Assembly (NCBI GenBank): GCA_026785945.1
Contig: JAJAZD010000227.1
Span: 1-38,296 of the forward strand
Direction: 5' to 3'
Origin: Pseudonocardia sp.
Lineage (GTDB): Bacteria; Actinomycetota; Actinomycetes; Mycobacteriales; Pseudonocardiaceae
DNA length: 38,296 nucleotides
Position 1 is the first letter of the stretch. Every line of letters begins with the position of its first letter. Made by a program: the position numbers and the translations under genes. Under the pieces are notes generated by a model. That model did not search any database. It was not told the origin of the DNA and was given only the letters and a program-made list of their open reading frames with translations. Shown one piece after another: positions 7,857 to 14,684 of the stretch.

Positions 7857-8077
7857 CTCGCGACGTCGTGCGCGCGTTGCTGGGCGCACGGGGGCTCGAG
7901 GTGCGCGTCAGGTACGTGCCGGTCCGGGTGGCGTGGGCGGTCGCCGGGGGAGGACGGTCGAGCCGCTATGCGGTGAGCCACCTAAGGTACGAGCGCACGC
8001 TCGACCTCACCGCGGGGCGCGAACGCCTCGGCCTCGACCCGGCACCGACCTCCGTGGCCGGCGCGGGCGACTGGTAG
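7857..8077 (+). pseudogene. NAD-dependent epimerase/dehydrogenase (OleD-like) C-terminal tail
   Basis: In frame with the ligase remnant, the last ~73 residues read TRDVVRALLGARGLEVRVRYVPVRVAWAVAG, then RYAVSHLRYERTLDLTAGRERLGLDPAPTS and end AGAGDW. This matches the C-terminal end of extended short-chain dehydrogenases that reduce the beta-keto acid in olefin clusters. The Rossmann domain and the catalytic Tyr-x-x-x-Lys are missing. The stop is TAG at 8075-8077. It is the last piece of the collapsed operon. Confidence 0.65.
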
Positions 8078-8135
8078 CCGATCGGTTCTCGGCGAACTGG
8101 GTTTCGGACTGCTATAGATGGAGGAAACCCCTGTC

Positions 8136-8573
8136 ATGACCGACGCCCCCGGGCACATCGAGTTCGTGCACCGCCGCTGGCCCGCCGATCCCGGGCAGCT
8201 GGCGGTGATCCGTCATCAGCTGGCAGGCTGGCTCGCCCCCCTGCGGCTCACCGAGACCGAGACCGCCGACGTCGTACTCGCGGTCGACGAGGCCGCCGCC
8301 AACGCGGTGCGCCACGCGTACGGCACCGTGGACGGCGCGGGTGTGGACGGCGCGGGTGGGGTCGTCGAGCTGACGCTGTGGACCGAGCCCGGCACCCTGT
8401 GCATCGAGATCGTCGACCACGGCAACTGGCAGCCGCCCGCCGAGAACCCGTCCAACGGCGGCCGCGGCATCCCGCTCATGAGCAGGATGTCGGAGTCCGT
8501 GCTGATCCACCACGACCAGCGCGGCAGCCGCGTGCTCCTGCGTCATCACGTTCCCGGGGTGGACGTGGCGTAG
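8136..8573 (+). CDS. RsbW-like ATP-binding protein (serine kinase / anti-sigma family)
   Basis: 145 residues with a GHKL HATPase fold. The N-box is VDEAAANAVRHAY, followed by a VELTLWTEPGTLCIEIVDHG strand pair (G1-like D-x-G) and the G2-like NGGRGIPLMSRMSESV lid. Proteins of this family usually phosphorylate an anti-sigma factor antagonist or bind a sigma factor; no partner gene is adjacent. ATG at 8136 was chosen over an in-frame ATG at 8118 because GGAGGA lies 8119-8124, upstream of the later start, and a TATAGA-like -10 overlaps the earlier one. Residues ~65-74 are two exact 15-bp repeats (VDGAG) in the loop after the N-box. Confidence 0.85.
   Translation: MTDAPGHIEFVHRRWPADPGQLAVIRHQLAGWLAPLRLTETETADVVLAVDEAAANAVRHAYGTVDGAGVDGAGGVVELTLWTEPGTLCIEIVDHGNWQPPAENPSNGGRGIPLMSRMSESVLIHHDQRGSRVLLRHHVPGVDVA
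8328..8357. repeat. 15-bp direct repeat in the ATPase gene
   Basis: Two exact adjacent copies of gtggacggcgcgggt, encoding VDGAG twice in the loop between the N-box helix and the next strand. Confidence 0.9.
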
Positions 8574-8695
8574 CCACAGCGGTCCGCGCCTCCGGCGGCT
8601 CCCACCAGGCCTGAACCCGCGGGCGACGGCGGGGGGTGGCATCTCTCACCCGTGCCGGGCGGGCGGGGACGGCCGCCGAGGAGGACCGTTGACCG

Positions 8696-9874
8696 GTGAC
8701 CACCGAGGCCGGCGCCGGTGTGGGGGAGCGCGGACGGCTGCGGCTCCTGCAGCTCGCCGCCCTCGTCAGCACCTGTGACCGCTTCGCCCTCGCCCCGCTG
8801 CTGGTCGTGATCGGCGTGGATCTGGGGGCCCCGCTCGCGGCCGTGGCCGGGGTGGCCAGCGGGTACTTCCTGGCCTACGGCGTGATGCAGCCGGTGTGGG
8901 GCATGGTCAGCGACCGGATCGGGCGGGTCCGCGTGATGCGGCTGGCCCTGCTCGGCGCGGCGCTGGCGGGCGTCGGGTCCGCCGTGGCCCCGAACCTGCT
9001 GGTCCTGGGCGTCACCCGGGTCGTCGCCGGTGCCTGCTTCGCTGCCCTGATCCCGGCGACCCTGGTCTACGTGGGTGACATGTGGCCTGCCGAGGTGCGC
9101 CAGCGGCCCCTCTCCGACGTGCTCGCGGCGTCCTCGCTCGGGGTCGCCACGGCTACGGCCGGGGCCGGGCTGCTCGCCGACCTCGTCGGCTGGCGGGCGG
9201 TCCCCGTCCTGTCGGCCGTGGCGGGCGCGGGCCTGTGGTTCGCACTCGCCCGGCTGCCCGAACCCGACCGCGAGACGGTCACGGGCAACCCGTTGCGATC
9301 GGTCCGCCGGGTGTTCGGGACGCGGTGGGGACCTGTCGTGCTGGCGCTCGCGTTCGTCGAAGGTGTCGTGGTGCTGGGCGTACTCGTCTACCTCGCTCCC
9401 GCGGTGCAGGCCCTCGGTTCGACCGCCGCCGTGGCCGGGGTCGTGGCCGCGTCGTTCGGCGTCGGGGCGCTGGGTTGGTCGCGACTGGTGCGCCTGCGGG
9501 TCGGACGTACGTCTCCGGCCGGGCTCGCGGCCATCGGCGGGGGCTTCCTCGTCGCGGCGTGGGCCGCGCCGGCCGTCACCGTGAACATCGCGACGATCAC
9601 AGCCGCCGGGTTCCTCCTCGGCGGTTCCTGGGCGTTCCTGCACTCCACGCTGCAGAGTTGGGCCACCGAGGTGGTGGCGGGCGAGCGTGCGACGTCGGTG
9701 GCCCTGTTCGCGGCGATGCTGTTCCTGGGCAGTGCGGCGGGGACGGCCGCGGCCGGCCCGCTCGCCGAGGCGGGGGCATACGGCCCGATCTTCCAGGCAG
9801 CGGTGCTCGGGTCGATCCCGCTGGCGCTCGTCGCCGTCTTCGCCCGCGCCCGCTACACGCGGCGCGCCGGATAG
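8696..9874 (+). CDS. MFS transporter
   Basis: 392 residues with about 12 hydrophobic segments, a drug/metabolite exporter-like major facilitator. Motif A is seen as MVSDRIGRVRVMR between segments 2 and 3, followed by a Gly/Ala-rich segment 4-5 region (FAALIPATLVYVGDMWPAEVRQRP is the conserved acid-containing stretch). The central cytoplasmic loop is near LARLPEPDRETVTGNPLRSVRR. The GTG start at 8696 follows GAGGAGGACC by about ten bases. The substrate cannot be told. It follows the RsbW-like gene after 122 bases in which I see nothing else. Confidence 0.88.
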   Translation: MTTEAGAGVGERGRLRLLQLAALVSTCDRFALAPLLVVIGVDLGAPLAAVAGVASGYFLAYGVMQPVWGMVSDRIGRVRVMRLALLGAALAGVGSAVAPNLLVLGVTRVVAGACFAALIPATLVYVGDMWPAEVRQRPLSDVLAASSLGVATATAGAGLLADLVGWRAVPVLSAVAGAGLWFALARLPEPDRETVTGNPLRSVRRVFGTRWGPVVLALAFVEGVVVLGVLVYLAPAVQALGSTAAVAGVVAASFGVGALGWSRLVRLRVGRTSPAGLAAIGGGFLVAAWAAPAVTVNIATITAAGFLLGGSWAFLHSTLQSWATEVVAGERATSVALFAAMLFLGSAAGTAAAGPLAEAGAYGPIFQAAVLGSIPLALVAVFARARYTRRAG

Positions 9875-10341
9875 CGCCATTCAGCGGCGCGACCCTGTTT
9901 CCTGCGGCCCGCACCGGTCGCACTCCCGGCGTGCGGGTCCGAGTCGGGAGAGAACTGTACGGACCATCGAAGAAGTTCGCCGGTTCGCCCGATCGAGTGG
10001 TCACCTCGCGGGTCGCGGGCTCGTTATGCGACGGGGACCCCGCAGCTCTGCCGTTCCCCGTGTCTCCTGCCCCGAGGCCGGTTTCCCCCACTCCGGTCCG
10101 GGCCGCACATCGGATCGAGGAGAATCGGTGTCGAAGCGGTTCGGCCCGGCGTCGGTCGAGAACTCCGAGGAACCCCCCGCGGCGCCGAGAACGAGGTCGA
10201 CCCCGCTGTTTCCGGCACAACGCGGGTATCGAGGTCCCCGTGATGGCAGGCGTCGGCGACCTCGGCATGTCAGGGGTCCGCGCAGCGCGTTCCTTACCGG
10301 CCGAGGGCGGCGTGCCCTTCGTCGACCGGAGCTGTGACCAT
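9875..10341 (+). other. Intergenic region, no gene recognised
   Basis: 467 bases between the MFS gene and the membrane protein gene. I looked at all frames and found no convincing coding sequence, hairpin or RNA gene. The local base use is less codon-patterned than in its neighbours. It may hold a decayed gene or a long leader. Confidence 0.5.
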
Positions 10342-11766
10342 GTGCCCGTGACTCCGACCGTGACGCCCGCTACCCGTCGTGACGAGCCCCGCCGCGCACT
10401 GCGCCGGGATCTGTCGGCCGTCGGGGCCGGAGCGGTTCTGGTGCTGGTGGCGGCGTTGGTCGGCCAGCACCTCGTCCGTGCCGGCCAGGACATCATCCTC
10501 GGGTTCCCGCCGCTGCTCGCCGCATGGGCGCCGCACATCGGACCGGGCACGCCGTTCGCTTTGATCATCGCCGGGCTGGTGGTGGCCTACGGTCCCGCGC
10601 TCGCCCAGCGGCTGCCGTGGCGCCCGCTGCTGCTGGTGTCGTGGGCCGCCGCCACGGTGTGGACCTCGGCGCTCGCGATGGTCGACGGCTGGCAGGACGG
10701 TGTCGTCGCCCGGTTGACGAGCGACCAGGAGTACCTCTCGGACGTCGGGAAGGTCACCGACATCCCCGCGATGCTGGCAACGTTCACCGACTTCATCCTC
10801 ACCGACCAGCCCGTCCACTGGGCCACCCACGTCGGGGCCCACCCACCGGGGGTGTTGCTGCTGTTCGTGTGGCTCGACCGGATCGGGCTCGGCGGCGGTG
10901 GCCCGGCCGGGGTCGCCGTGATCGTCGTGGGTGCCTCCGCCTGCGCCGCGGTCGCCGTGACGTTGCGCGCGCTCGGCTCCGAGGACGTCGCCCGCAGGGT
11001 GCTCCCGTTCTCCGTGCTCTTCCCGGGGGCGGTGTGGGTCGGGGTGTCGGCCGACGGGATGTTCGCGGCCGTGCTGGCCTGGGGCGTGGCGCTGCTGGCC
11101 ATCGGGACGACCGTGCGCGCCGGGGGCCCGGGGCGCAGGCGCGGTGCGTGTCCCGACGGCGCCGACCTCGCGGCGCTCGCCGGAGGCCTCCTGTTGGGGT
11201 ACTGCCTGTACCTGTCCTACGGGCTGGTGCTCGGCGGGGTCGTGCCACTGGCGGTACTGGCCGCCGGCGGCGCAGGCACGGCACGCAACGGCGTGACGGT
11301 GCGGCCGTGGCGGGCCATGCTGTTCGCAGCCCTCGGGGTGCTCGCGGTGGCCGCCGCGTTCACCGTCGCCGGATTCTGGTGGTTCACCGGCTTCGAGTAC
11401 CTCATGGTCATCTACCCGGACAGCGCGGCGCGGAACCGTCCCTACGAGTACTTCGTCTGGGCCAACCTCGCCGCACTGGTGCTCGCGACCGGACCCGCCG
11501 TGCTGGCGGGACTGCGCCGCCTCGCCGCGCACCCCCGTGCGCTTCCCGCCTCGGCCGCCCTGCTGGTCGCCGCCGGTGCCCTCGCCGTGCTCGCCGCAGA
11601 CGTGTCCGGGCTCAGCAAGGCCGAGGTCGAGCGCATCTGGCTGCCGTTCGGGGTGTGGCTCGTCGTCTCGGCGGCGCTGCTACCCGGACGTCAGGCGCGG
11701 GGTTGGTTGGCGGCGCAGGCGGGTCTGGCACTGGCCGTCAACCACCTCCTGATCACGGTGTGGTGA
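10342..11766 (+). CDS. Polytopic membrane protein, GT-C glycosyltransferase-like
   Basis: 474 residues with roughly 10-12 hydrophobic segments. The first loop carries RAGQDIILGFPPLLAAW, a later one THVGAHPPGVLLLFVWLDR, and near the C-terminus SKAEVERIWLPFGVWLV. The combination of a His-Pro-Pro-Gly loop and an E-R-I-W-L-P-F segment recalls actinobacterial GT-C type integral membrane transferases that use polyprenyl-phosphate sugars; no substrate can be named. The GTG at 10342 is preceded by CCGGAGC; GTG codons at 10348 and 10357 are alternatives. Convergent with a small Cys-pair gene. Confidence 0.7.
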   Translation: MPVTPTVTPATRRDEPRRALRRDLSAVGAGAVLVLVAALVGQHLVRAGQDIILGFPPLLAAWAPHIGPGTPFALIIAGLVVAYGPALAQRLPWRPLLLVSWAAATVWTSALAMVDGWQDGVVARLTSDQEYLSDVGKVTDIPAMLATFTDFILTDQPVHWATHVGAHPPGVLLLFVWLDRIGLGGGGPAGVAVIVVGASACAAVAVTLRALGSEDVARRVLPFSVLFPGAVWVGVSADGMFAAVLAWGVALLAIGTTVRAGGPGRRRGACPDGADLAALAGGLLLGYCLYLSYGLVLGGVVPLAVLAAGGAGTARNGVTVRPWRAMLFAALGVLAVAAAFTVAGFWWFTGFEYLMVIYPDSAARNRPYEYFVWANLAALVLATGPAVLAGLRRLAAHPRALPASAALLVAAGALAVLAADVSGLSKAEVERIWLPFGVWLVVSAALLPGRQARGWLAAQAGLALAVNHLLITVW

Positions 11767-11787
11767 CCGCGCGGAGGGGCAGCGCAC

Positions 11788-11991
11788 TCAGGCGCTGATC
11801 CCGTCCGACCCCGGGTGCTCCTGGTACCGCGTGCCGGACCCGCCGCAGCGCAGCGATGCGACGGCGGTGCCGGTCGACCTGAACTTGTTGTGGTCGTGCA
11901 CGAGCCCGTCGGCGGTGACGTGCTTGAGCTGTCGGCAGTCGTCGCAGGTGCCGTAGTGCGGGTGGAGGCGAACGGTGTCGTCGTCCGTCAC
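11788..11991 (-). CDS. Small protein with Cys pair (zinc-ribbon-like)
   Basis: 67 residues, GTG start (MTDDDTVRLHPHYGTCDD). Cys-x-x-Cys in GTCDDCRQLKHV is followed by LVHDHNKF and a further Cys in SLRCGGSGTRY, so a Cys/His metal site is plausible. I have seen similar small orphan proteins in actinobacteria but know no function. The start follows GACGAGGTCACACA on the minus strand; no longer start is better supported. It lies downstream of lsr2 on the same strand after about 290 bases containing a terminator-like hairpin, so it probably has its own promoter (a TATCGA lies just upstream). Confidence 0.65.
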   Translation of the reverse strand: MTDDDTVRLHPHYGTCDDCRQLKHVTADGLVHDHNKFRSTGTAVASLRCGGSGTRYQEHPGSDGISA

Positions 11992-12253
11992 TGTGTGACC
12001 TCGTCTCGATACGGCGCGGGAGCGCTGTGTCCGAAGGGGGCGTCGATGCCGGGAGCGGAAACCGTACCCGGTCTCGCGAGCGGGTCGTGCCACCCCGCCG
12101 CGTGACGGCCGGCCGGGGTACCCCCGTATCTTTCGGCCCCCGGCCCGGGTCGGCGGCCGGCCCCGATCGGGTCGAGCGCCCTGCGGCGCCGCGCGGCGAG
12201 CGGGCGCCCCGCGGCGTCTGCCACCAGGTCCGATGCCACCGGAGTCCGCGTGA

Positions 12254-12271
12254 CCTGCCGCGGACGGCAGG
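12254..12271 (-). terminator. Hairpin terminator downstream of lsr2
   Basis: CCTGCCG and CGGCAGG form a perfect 7-bp stem with a 4-base loop, eleven bases past the lsr2 stop codon. There is no T-tract. The rest of 11992-12281 shows nothing I can call. Confidence 0.6.
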
Positions 12272-12281
12272 CACGGTCGGA

Positions 12282-12617
12282 TCAGTGGTTCTGGTGGTAG
12301 GCCTCCAGTACGTTCGAGGGGATGCGGCCGCGCTCGGAGATCTTCATCCCCTGCTGCTGGGCCCATTCACGAATGGCCTGGTTCTGCTCGCGGTCGGTGC
12401 CCGGGCGGGACACCGGTGCGGCGCTCGGAGAGTTGCGGCGGCCCCCGGTGCGGCGGGCCGCGGAAACGAAGGGGGCGAGCACCTCCCGCAATCTCGTGCC
12501 ATTGGCCGTGGAGAGGTCGATCTCGAAGGAGCGGCCGTCCACCGCGAACTCGACCTGCTCCTCGGCCTCGCTGCCGTCGATGTCGTCGATCAGGGTGAAG
12601 GTTGTCTGCTTCGCCAC
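12282..12617 (-). CDS. lsr2: Lsr2, nucleoid-associated xenogeneic silencer
   Basis: 111 residues. The N-terminal dimerisation domain reads VAKQTTFTLIDDIDGSEAEEQVEF, with FEIDLSTANGTRLREVLAPFV. A basic linker (ARRTGGRRNSPSA) leads to the DNA-binding domain REQNQAIREWAQQQGMKISERGRIPSNVLEAYHQNH; RGR is the AT-hook-like minor-groove reader. Lsr2 bridges AT-rich DNA and represses transferred genes in actinobacteria. GTG at 12617 follows GGAAAGG by eight bases. A near-consensus promoter lies inside the 3' end of the upstream gene, and a strong hairpin lies in the leader. Length matches the family. Confidence 0.95.
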   Translation of the reverse strand: MAKQTTFTLIDDIDGSEAEEQVEFAVDGRSFEIDLSTANGTRLREVLAPFVSAARRTGGRRNSPSAAPVSRPGTDREQNQAIREWAQQQGMKISERGRIPSNVLEAYHQNH

Positions 12618-12655
12618 GTGTTCTGCCTTTCCACGGATGTCACGGCGCGCCGGAG

Positions 12656-12679
12656 ATCCTTCGGTGGGCACCGAAGGAT
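12656..12679. promoter_or_regulatory. Perfect 11-bp inverted repeat in the lsr2 leader
   Basis: ATCCTTCGGTG and CACCGAAGGAT are separated by two bases, about 40 bases upstream of the lsr2 start and 27 bases past the stop of the metallo-hydrolase gene. It could be an operator, a leader hairpin, or a terminator for the upstream gene. No T-tract follows on either strand. Confidence 0.7.
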
Positions 12680-12705
12680 TCCGGGTCCGAACGGGGGAGG
12701 GGGAT

Positions 12706-14052
12706 CTATTTGTGAGACCGATAATAAGGGAACGGACCACCCATTGTCGATCTGGCCGGGAACGTCGGTTGTGCCGCGCCGTCCGCGCCGCCGGTCGGAT
12801 CCGTGTGAGGTCGCCGGTCAATACCGCCGAATGGGAGCTCCGGGCCGGAGGATCGAGCCGTCCGGGCGATGGGCGACCACCAGTCCTGTACCGATGTGTG
12901 GGCACCGGCATCGACACGCTCACCCGGCCGGGGGACCACGAGCCGCACACCGGCCGCCGCGGCCGCGGCACGGAGCCGGTCCGCGGGTTCGGACCAGCGG
13001 TGGAAACCGAGGTTGAACGTGGCCCAGTGGACGGGCACGAGGAGCCCGCCGTCGCGGGCGAGGTCACCGTGGGCGCGGACCGCCTCCTCCGGGGTCATGT
13101 GGATCTCGGGCCACTGGTCCGAGTACGCCCCGACCGGGAGCACCGTGAGGTCGAACGGACCCCAGGCGGCGGCGATGTCGGCGAAGGCCGTGGTCCAGCC
13201 CGTGTCACCGCCGAAGTAGACGCGGTGGGAGGGCCCCGTGACCGCCCACGACGACCACTGGGTGGTGTTGCGCGTCAGCCCGCGGCCGGAGAAGTGCCGG
13301 GCCTCGGTGCACGTGACGGTGAGCTCGCCGATCGTGGTCGAGCCGCCCCAGTCGAGCTCGACGATCCGATGCTCCGGGACACCCCAGCTGCGCAGGTGCT
13401 CGCCGATCCCCATCGGCACGAGGAACGGCGCGGGGGTCAGGTCGAGCAGCGCCCGGACCGTCGGCATGTCGAGATGGTCGTAGTGGTCGTGGGAGATCAC
13501 CACCGCGTCGATCGCCGGCAGCGCCGCGAGCGGCAGGGGGACGGGGTGCAGACGTCGAGGCCCGACGAGGCGGGAGGGGGAGACGCGGTCGGCCCACACG
13601 GGGTCGGCGAGCACACGGTGCCCGTCGATCTCGACGAGCACGCTGGAGTGGCCGAACCACGTGATCGCCAGCGGGGATGCGGGCCCGAACGGGGGGGCTG
13701 CGGCCAACGGCACCGGCCGTGCTGGCCGGCCGGTGCGCCTGCGCAGCAGCAGGGCGCGAAGCACGGCGGACGAGCCGACCGGGCGCAGCGCCGCTCCCGG
13801 TTCGGTGTTGCGGAACCGCCCGGCGACGGCATGCGGCGAGCGCGCGGCGGCCGCCCGCAGGTCGTCGGGACGGGCGCCCATCGCGCGCGGGATGCCGTGG
13901 GCGGCCCCGGCGAGCAGGGCGGCACCGCCGACGAGGGCCATCGGGCCGAGTGCCCGGGTGAGGACAGGGACACGGACGCGGGGAACACGGACGCGGGGAA
14001 CACGGACGCGGGGAACACGGACGCGGGGAACACGGACGCGGGGGGAACGCAC
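12706..14052 (-). CDS. Metallo-beta-lactamase-fold hydrolase, NAPE-PLD-like
   Basis: About 448 residues from a GTG at 14052. An N-terminal run of RVRVP pentapeptides (15-bp repeats) leads into a hydrophobic segment (ALGPMALVGGAALLAGAAHG), then TWFGHSSVLVEIDG, the zinc motif SHDHYDHLD, EARHFSGRGL, VYFGGDTGW and LVPVHWATFNL. This set is typical of the UlaG/NAPE-PLD branch that hydrolyses phospho- or phosphodiester lipids; a membrane anchor fits that. The start is uncertain. GTG at 14052 has TACGCT six bases upstream (leaderless). The ATG at 13941 starts just before the hydrophobic segment, and the ATG at 14166 abuts the MarR operator. The C-terminal ~45 residues after VQDWWSP are disordered-looking and contain the lsr2 promoter. 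Confidence 0.85.
   Translation of the reverse strand: MRSPRVRVPRVRVPRVRVPRVRVPRVRVPVLTRALGPMALVGGAALLAGAAHGIPRAMGARPDDLRAAAARSPHAVAGRFRNTEPGAALRPVGSSAVLRALLLRRRTGRPARPVPLAAAPPFGPASPLAITWFGHSSVLVEIDGHRVLADPVWADRVSPSRLVGPRRLHPVPLPLAALPAIDAVVISHDHYDHLDMPTVRALLDLTPAPFLVPMGIGEHLRSWGVPEHRIVELDWGGSTTIGELTVTCTEARHFSGRGLTRNTTQWSSWAVTGPSHRVYFGGDTGWTTAFADIAAAWGPFDLTVLPVGAYSDQWPEIHMTPEEAVRAHGDLARDGGLLVPVHWATFNLGFHRWSEPADRLRAAAAAAGVRLVVPRPGERVDAGAHTSVQDWWSPIARTARSSGPELPFGGIDRRPHTDPTGGADGAAQPTFPARSTMGGPFPYYRSHK
12721..12750 (-). promoter_or_regulatory. lsr2 promoter (TCGACA, 18 bp, TATTAT)
   Basis: -35 TCGACA at 12750-12745 and -10 TATTAT at 12726-12721 each match the consensus at five of six positions with an 18-base spacer. 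It lies within the last codons of the metallo-hydrolase gene and would give a leader of roughly 95 bases carrying the 12656-12679 hairpin. Confidence 0.65.
13966..14040. repeat. 15-bp tandem repeat, 5 units
   Basis: Four exact copies of gggaacacggacgcg (13981-14040) and one diverged copy. On the minus strand they encode RVRVP repeats at the N-terminus of the metallo-hydrolase if translation begins at 14052; if it begins at 13941 they lie in the leader. Confidence 0.95.
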
Positions 14053-14058
14053 GGCAGA

Positions 14059-14064
14059 AGCGTA
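14059..14064 (-). promoter_or_regulatory. -10 TACGCT for the metallo-hydrolase gene
   Basis: TACGCT ends six bases before the GTG at 14052, consistent with a leaderless start. No good -35. Confidence 0.4.
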
Positions 14065-14166
14065 GGAGCCTCGACACGGGCTCCGGCCGGGCGGCCCGTG
14101 CGGTGGTGGGACGGGGTCGGGCCGGCACGCGATGTGCCATCGGATCCGGTCGTCACGCAGAGACAT

Positions 14167-14179
14167 CTTGATGATCAAG
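14167..14179. promoter_or_regulatory. MarR-type operator palindrome
   Basis: CTTGAT-G-ATCAAG is a perfect inverted repeat with one central base, in the divergent interval upstream of the MarR gene -10 and upstream of the metallo-hydrolase gene. The TTGAT-N-ATCAA shape is typical of MarR-family sites, so autoregulation and control of the divergent gene are inferred. Confidence 0.7.
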
Positions 14180-14196
14180 TATCCGCGTCGTTGAGG

Positions 14197-14202
14197 TAGT
14201 CT
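14197..14202 (+). promoter_or_regulatory. -10 TAGTCT for the MarR gene
   Basis: TAGTCT ends six bases before the ATG at 14209, suggesting a leaderless mRNA. The operator palindrome covers where a -35 would be. Confidence 0.5.
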
Positions 14203-14208
14203 GACCGC

Positions 14209-14679
14209 ATGGACGCCGACCGGATGCGCGACGAACTGGTGCGTCTGCTGCAGGCCCATGCCGGGGAGGCGGACCGGCTCGGGCAGGTCTTCGCGGAGCG
14301 CCACAGCATGCACTCCACCGACCTCTACGCCCTGCTCGCCGTCATGCAGGCGGATGTCAGCGGGGCCCCGCTGACGCCCGGGCGGCTCGGGGAGCATCTC
14401 GGCCTGTCCTCGGGCGCCACGACCGCGGTGATCGACCGGCTCGAGCGTGCCGAGCACGTCCACCGGATCCGCGACGGGCGCGACCGCCGCCGCGTCACCC
14501 TCCACTACAGCGACGCCGCCTCGCAGCTGGGCCGGGATTTCTTCGGCCCGTTCGGCGCCAAGATGGGCGAGATGCTCGCCCGGTACTCACCCGCCGAGCT
14601 CGAGACGGTGCACCGCTTCCTTTCCGAGACCAACGCCATGACGCGCGAGTACCGCCACGAGGTCACCGCGGCGGAGTGA
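14209..14679 (+). CDS. MarR family transcriptional regulator
   Basis: 156 residues. The winged helix is LTPGRLGEHLGLSSGATTAVIDRLERAEHVHRIRDGRDRRRVTLHYSD: helix-turn-helix about residues 58-84, wing with DGRDRRRV. Flanking helices supply the dimer interface (ELVRLLQAHAGEADRLGQVFAERH and SPAELETVHRFLSETNAMT). It is divergent from the metallo-hydrolase, with a palindromic site between, so that hydrolase is the obvious target along with marR itself. The effector is unknown. Convergent with the acyl-CoA dehydrogenase, five bases apart. Confidence 0.93.
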   Translation: MDADRMRDELVRLLQAHAGEADRLGQVFAERHSMHSTDLYALLAVMQADVSGAPLTPGRLGEHLGLSSGATTAVIDRLERAEHVHRIRDGRDRRRVTLHYSDAASQLGRDFFGPFGAKMGEMLARYSPAELETVHRFLSETNAMTREYRHEVTAAE

Positions 14680-14684
14680 CGGGG

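Noticed and set aside
6102-8077. Insertion sequence or prophage as cause of the KAS III/GT2/ligase break-up
   Set aside because: No transposase, inverted terminal repeats or target duplications were seen; joints are direct fusions of gene fragments.
9082-10341. Upstream extension of the GT-C-like membrane protein frame
   Set aside because: The frame is open into the MFS gene but is Arg/Gly-rich read-through; hydrophobic coding begins only after 10342.
11992-12281. tRNA or small RNA gene in the lsr2 downstream gap
   Set aside because: No cloverleaf, no conserved GTTCRA-type arm; only a terminator-like hairpin at 12254-12271.
13966-14040. Possible CRISPR-like array
   Set aside because: Units are directly adjacent with no spacers, 15 bp long, and in or next to a coding frame; no cas genes present.
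12322-14199. Plus-strand frame of 625 residues across lsr2 and the metallo-hydrolase
   Set aside because: Antisense to two well-supported genes; its TDAGN run is just the 15-bp repeat read on the other strand.
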